NCBI GenBank assembly: GCA_024226515.1
Contig: JAAELQ010000067.1
Location: forward strand, 1-64,000
Length of the DNA stretch: 64,000 nucleotides
DNA from: a bacterium
Lineage (GTDB): Bacteria > Acidobacteriota > Polarisedimenticolia > Polarisedimenticolales > Polarisedimenticolaceae
Direction of reading: 5' to 3'
Program-made: the position numbers and the translations under genes
Notes under the pieces: model-generated
Databases searched by the model: none
The model's input: the letters and a program-made list of their open reading frames with translations, nothing else
What the model was told of the DNA's origin: nothing
Shown here: positions 61,437-64,000 of the stretch, piece after piece
Layout of the letters: every line of letters starts with the position of its first letter
How positions within the stretch are numbered: the first letter of the stretch is position 1

Positions 61437-63863
61437 ATGCGCAGAGTTGTCTGGATTCTTGTCATTGTGGCCGTGTTTGCGATGATCCCGGCGATGTACG
61501 TCGGGACGGCCGGCGCCTCGCGCGCGGCGCCCGAGTCCCCGGGTCGGCTGGACTGGACCGCGGTCGAACCGGCCGACCTGCCCGCGCTGGGAAGTCTGCG
61601 CAGCGCGCGCAGTCTCTACGAACGGTGGAAGGAGAACCTAGGCGAAGACGGTGCGATCCTCGAGATCGGACTGCGCTACGATCCCGCCGAGTCGCGGCGC
61701 GAGAGCTCGGCGAACGGCATGGCACGCATCGACCTGCGCAGCGGCGCGGTGACCGTCGACCTCGATCGACGGGGCGAAACTTCCGCGCTAGACGTCTGGT
61801 TCGTCGGCAAGGCGATGGACGGCGACCGAGCGCTCGGAACACGCTCCGAGAAGCTCGTTGGCTCGAAGACCTCGACGCCGACCGACCCTGCAGACCTGCG
61901 CTTTGACCTGGCGCCCAGCTTCCGCAAATTCCGTCTGAATCGGATCGTCGTGACCGAGAAGGGCAAGCACCCCAGACGGGGGGCGTTGCTCGTCGGTAGA
62001 CCCGACCTGTTCCAGACGCTGTACGTGCAGGAGCTTCAGGCCGAAGCCGCGCACGACGACACAGTCACGTTCGCCATCGATCTCGACCGGCAGCGCGAGG
62101 GGACGATCGACAACCAGCTCGCGGGCTCTCTGGAAGCCGGCCGCAATCTCTTCCTGTTCGGGACCTTCGGCGGAAACGGGCGGGTCTGTGCGACCTGCCA
62201 TCCGGCCGAGAACAACTACACCCTGGACCCGGAGTTCGTTCAGGCGCTGCCGGCGAGCGACAAGTTGTTCGTCGCCGAGAGCACCTCGAGCCCGCTGCAT
62301 CCGAACAACACTCCCGGCGGACACCGCTTCGAGGCGCCGAAGTCGCTGATGGAGTCCCACGCGCTGGTGCTCGCGAACCCGGACGGTTTCCCCGCCGAGA
62401 ACGAGGCGGATCGGTTCGTACTGCGCGGAGTCCCCCACCTGATGGGGCTGCAGGTGACTTCCGACCCGGACTTGCCCGACGATTCGATCCCGCGACACAG
62501 GCTGGGCTGGGGCGGCGACGGCTCGCCGCACGCCGCTTGCGACCCCGAGGACGCCGAGACCGCCTGCGGCGAGCTGGTGCACTTCGCGACCGGAGCGATC
62601 GCGCAGCATTTCACGCAGGAGTACCGTCGCTGCGCGTGTAAGGTCGAGACAATCGGCGGGTTCCAGCAGTACGTTTGCGTGCCCGACGCATCGGGAAGCT
62701 GCAGGGCGGAATGCCAGGACGGCAACGCAGTGCCGTACTGCGACTACATCGTGCCCACGGATGTTCAGCGGGAGGACCTGAAGACCTTCCTGACATCGCT
62801 CGGCAGGGATTCCGATCCTCCCGTCGCGACGTCGAGCGTCGGTGCCGGATGGCACATCCAAGATGATCGGGCCACAGAAGCGACCCGGTTCATGTTCGGT
62901 ACGGCCTACAAGTGCGCGGTGTGCCACACAGACGCGGGAGGGAACCCCGACGGACCCGGCCAATCGGATTTGAACTCGGATATCGGCATCGAGCTGGCGC
63001 TGCAGACCTTTTTCGGCGGGTTCGGCGACGCACTGCGCCCGCCGGACGGAGGGTTCGGCACCGACCCGAGCGGCGCGACCGGTTTACTGGCCGGTAGCTT
63101 CGGCAACGGGACGTTCGACACCGTCAGTCTGGTCGAGGCAGCCGACACACCGCCCTACTTCCACAATTCCCTGGATTCACAGACCACTCCGGGTGCAGCC
63201 GGGACCCAGTACGCCTGCGTCCCGGACCCTCAAGAACCGATTTTCGGAGCGGGTGGCGCGGAATACGGCGGCTTCAAGCTGGAGGACGCCATTCGCTACT
63301 ACGCGACCTGTCACTTCAAGGACTCCCCCGATTCCGCCGACGACTACGTGCTCTGCACCGACACGGGAAATGAAACTCCGTGCTGGAACCCCGGGCCGAA
63401 CGGGTACGACGAAGAGGGCAACGTCCAGAACATCGGACGCCTGCTGCGCGTGCTGAACTCCCTGGACAATATCCACAACACGATCGACGAGCTGGTCATG
63501 ACCGCGCGACTGGAGACCATGACCTCGTGTCCCCAGGACCTGGGGCCGGCCAACCTCGCGATCGAGCTGGCCATCCGCAACGTCGACGACGTGATCAGCG
63601 TCCTCGAGGACGCGCTGCCGGTCGACGATCCGCTGAACCCCTTCGCCCTCAAGGCGGCGAAGGACGCACGTTTGAAGCTGCAGCTCGCGCTGGGCACGAG
63701 CTTCTGCGTGGCTCGACAGTTCCGCCTGCGCGACGCGTGCCGTGAGCTCGACGACGCGCAGAACCACCTGGCGCTGCTCCCCAACGACGCCGAGCAGGAC
63801 CCGCTGCTGTGCTGCACGGGAGACCAGGGTCAGTTGCTCGACGCCTGCCCGTCGACTCCATGA
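61437..63863 (+). CDS. Exported di-heme cytochrome c (peroxidase-like)
   Basis: The ATG at 61437 follows GGGAGGAG. The 808-residue protein has a signal peptide (about 1-27) and two CxxCH heme c sites: C251-H255 (CATCH) and C493-H497 (CAVCH). The layout resembles the MauG/CCP-type cytochrome c peroxidase superfamily with a long N-terminal beta domain. A Cys-rich insert lies between the hemes (about 400-440: CACKVE, YVCVPD, CRAEC, VPYCDY). A helical C-terminal tail (about 665-790) is unusual. It should be periplasmic or outer-membrane facing and transfer electrons; peroxidase activity is not shown. Confidence 0.82.
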   Translation: MRRVVWILVIVAVFAMIPAMYVGTAGASRAAPESPGRLDWTAVEPADLPALGSLRSARSLYERWKENLGEDGAILEIGLRYDPAESRRESSANGMARIDLRSGAVTVDLDRRGETSALDVWFVGKAMDGDRALGTRSEKLVGSKTSTPTDPADLRFDLAPSFRKFRLNRIVVTEKGKHPRRGALLVGRPDLFQTLYVQELQAEAAHDDTVTFAIDLDRQREGTIDNQLAGSLEAGRNLFLFGTFGGNGRVCATCHPAENNYTLDPEFVQALPASDKLFVAESTSSPLHPNNTPGGHRFEAPKSLMESHALVLANPDGFPAENEADRFVLRGVPHLMGLQVTSDPDLPDDSIPRHRLGWGGDGSPHAACDPEDAETACGELVHFATGAIAQHFTQEYRRCACKVETIGGFQQYVCVPDASGSCRAECQDGNAVPYCDYIVPTDVQREDLKTFLTSLGRDSDPPVATSSVGAGWHIQDDRATEATRFMFGTAYKCAVCHTDAGGNPDGPGQSDLNSDIGIELALQTFFGGFGDALRPPDGGFGTDPSGATGLLAGSFGNGTFDTVSLVEAADTPPYFHNSLDSQTTPGAAGTQYACVPDPQEPIFGAGGAEYGGFKLEDAIRYYATCHFKDSPDSADDYVLCTDTGNETPCWNPGPNGYDEEGNVQNIGRLLRVLNSLDNIHNTIDELVMTARLETMTSCPQDLGPANLAIELAIRNVDDVISVLEDALPVDDPLNPFALKAAKDARLKLQLALGTSFCVARQFRLRDACRELDDAQNHLALLPNDAEQDPLLCCTGDQGQLLDACPSTP

Positions 63864-63868
63864 GCCCG

Positions 63869-63902
63869 GGCGGGGCGGGCGCACCAACGCGTCCGCCCCG
63901 CC
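63869..63902 (+). terminator. Terminator-like hairpin
   Basis: GGCGGGGCGGGCGC and GCGTCCGCCCCGCC form a 14-bp stem with one G-T pair around the loop ACCAAC, six bases after the cytochrome stop. No U-tract follows. Confidence 0.55.
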
Positions 63903-63946
63903 GAAGCGGCGCAGCGGAACCGGAGTCGGCTTCCGTCAGTCCCGAC

Positions 63947-64000
63947 ATGGCGCGAATCGTAGTGAACCTTCTCACCGCATCGTCCGACTACCCCTGTGGT
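63947..64000 (+). CDS. Possible start of a gene running out of the window
   Basis: An ATG at 63947 opens a frame of 18 codons (MARIVVNLLTASSDYPCG) with no stop before the window ends. There is no convincing ribosome binding site, so this could be chance. Confidence 0.25.
   Translation, partial: MARIVVNLLTASSDYPCG

Overview
This 64 kb window is GC-rich, gene-dense chromosomal DNA from a Gram-negative bacterium. It has no rRNA, tRNA or CRISPR array and no gap longer than about 300 bp. Many genes start with GTG or TTG behind GGAGG-type ribosome binding sites, and -10 boxes of the form TAnnnT recur. The gene content suggests Acidobacteriota (Thermoanaerobaculia-like) or another deep-branching lineage with similar habits such as Myxococcota or Eisenbacteria-like groups. 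Reasons are a Ser/Thr kinase fused to a TolB-like propeller, a sigma-54 activator, CSLREA/beta-helix, FG-GAP and DUF11 exoproteins, and giant subtilases. This placement is inference; there is no phylogenetic marker in the window.

Layout. 1-301: 3' end of an IS630-type transposase and a 176-bp palindromic MITE inserted at CTAG. 298-20087: mostly very large secreted proteins (subtilase, beta-helix, FG-GAP/DUF11 protein, and a hydrolase-like protein split by a one-base frameshift), interrupted by a housekeeping group (CPBP protease, AlkD-like repair protein, small zinc protein, polytopic membrane protein). 20221-28435: PadR regulator with an S15 hydrolase-TPR fusion, divergent from a sigma-54 activator and a receptor-like kinase. 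28425-37414: exported unknown protein, CSLREA beta-helix protein, EF-hand/LURP-like protein, duplicated beta-helix protein, and an exported ankyrin-propeller fusion. 37477-43127: M14 carboxypeptidase with a coupled unknown gene, a PflX-type radical SAM protein, the LemA/M48 pair, and a lipoprotein. 43308-47006: a tightly coupled three-gene operon of a membrane 2H phosphoesterase, a soluble 2H phosphoesterase and a radical SAM enzyme with an RRE-like segment. 47003-52084: a sugar-nucleotidyltransferase divergent from a coupled GMC oxidoreductase/ThDP-enzyme operon. 52059-53351: a paralogue of the membrane protein at 8765. 53598-64000: a 2378-residue subtilase, a small exported protein and a di-heme cytochrome c.

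How it fits together. Most coding capacity makes cell-surface or secreted proteins. Four of them share a roughly 105-residue, four-cysteine module (signature EGS[WY]G), C-terminal in three and directly behind the signal peptide in one. It looks like an undescribed sorting, anchoring or binding domain. The best candidate for an undescribed system is the 43308-47006 operon. The best candidate for an undescribed protein family is the duplicated LDExFxxxH membrane protein (8765 and 52059).
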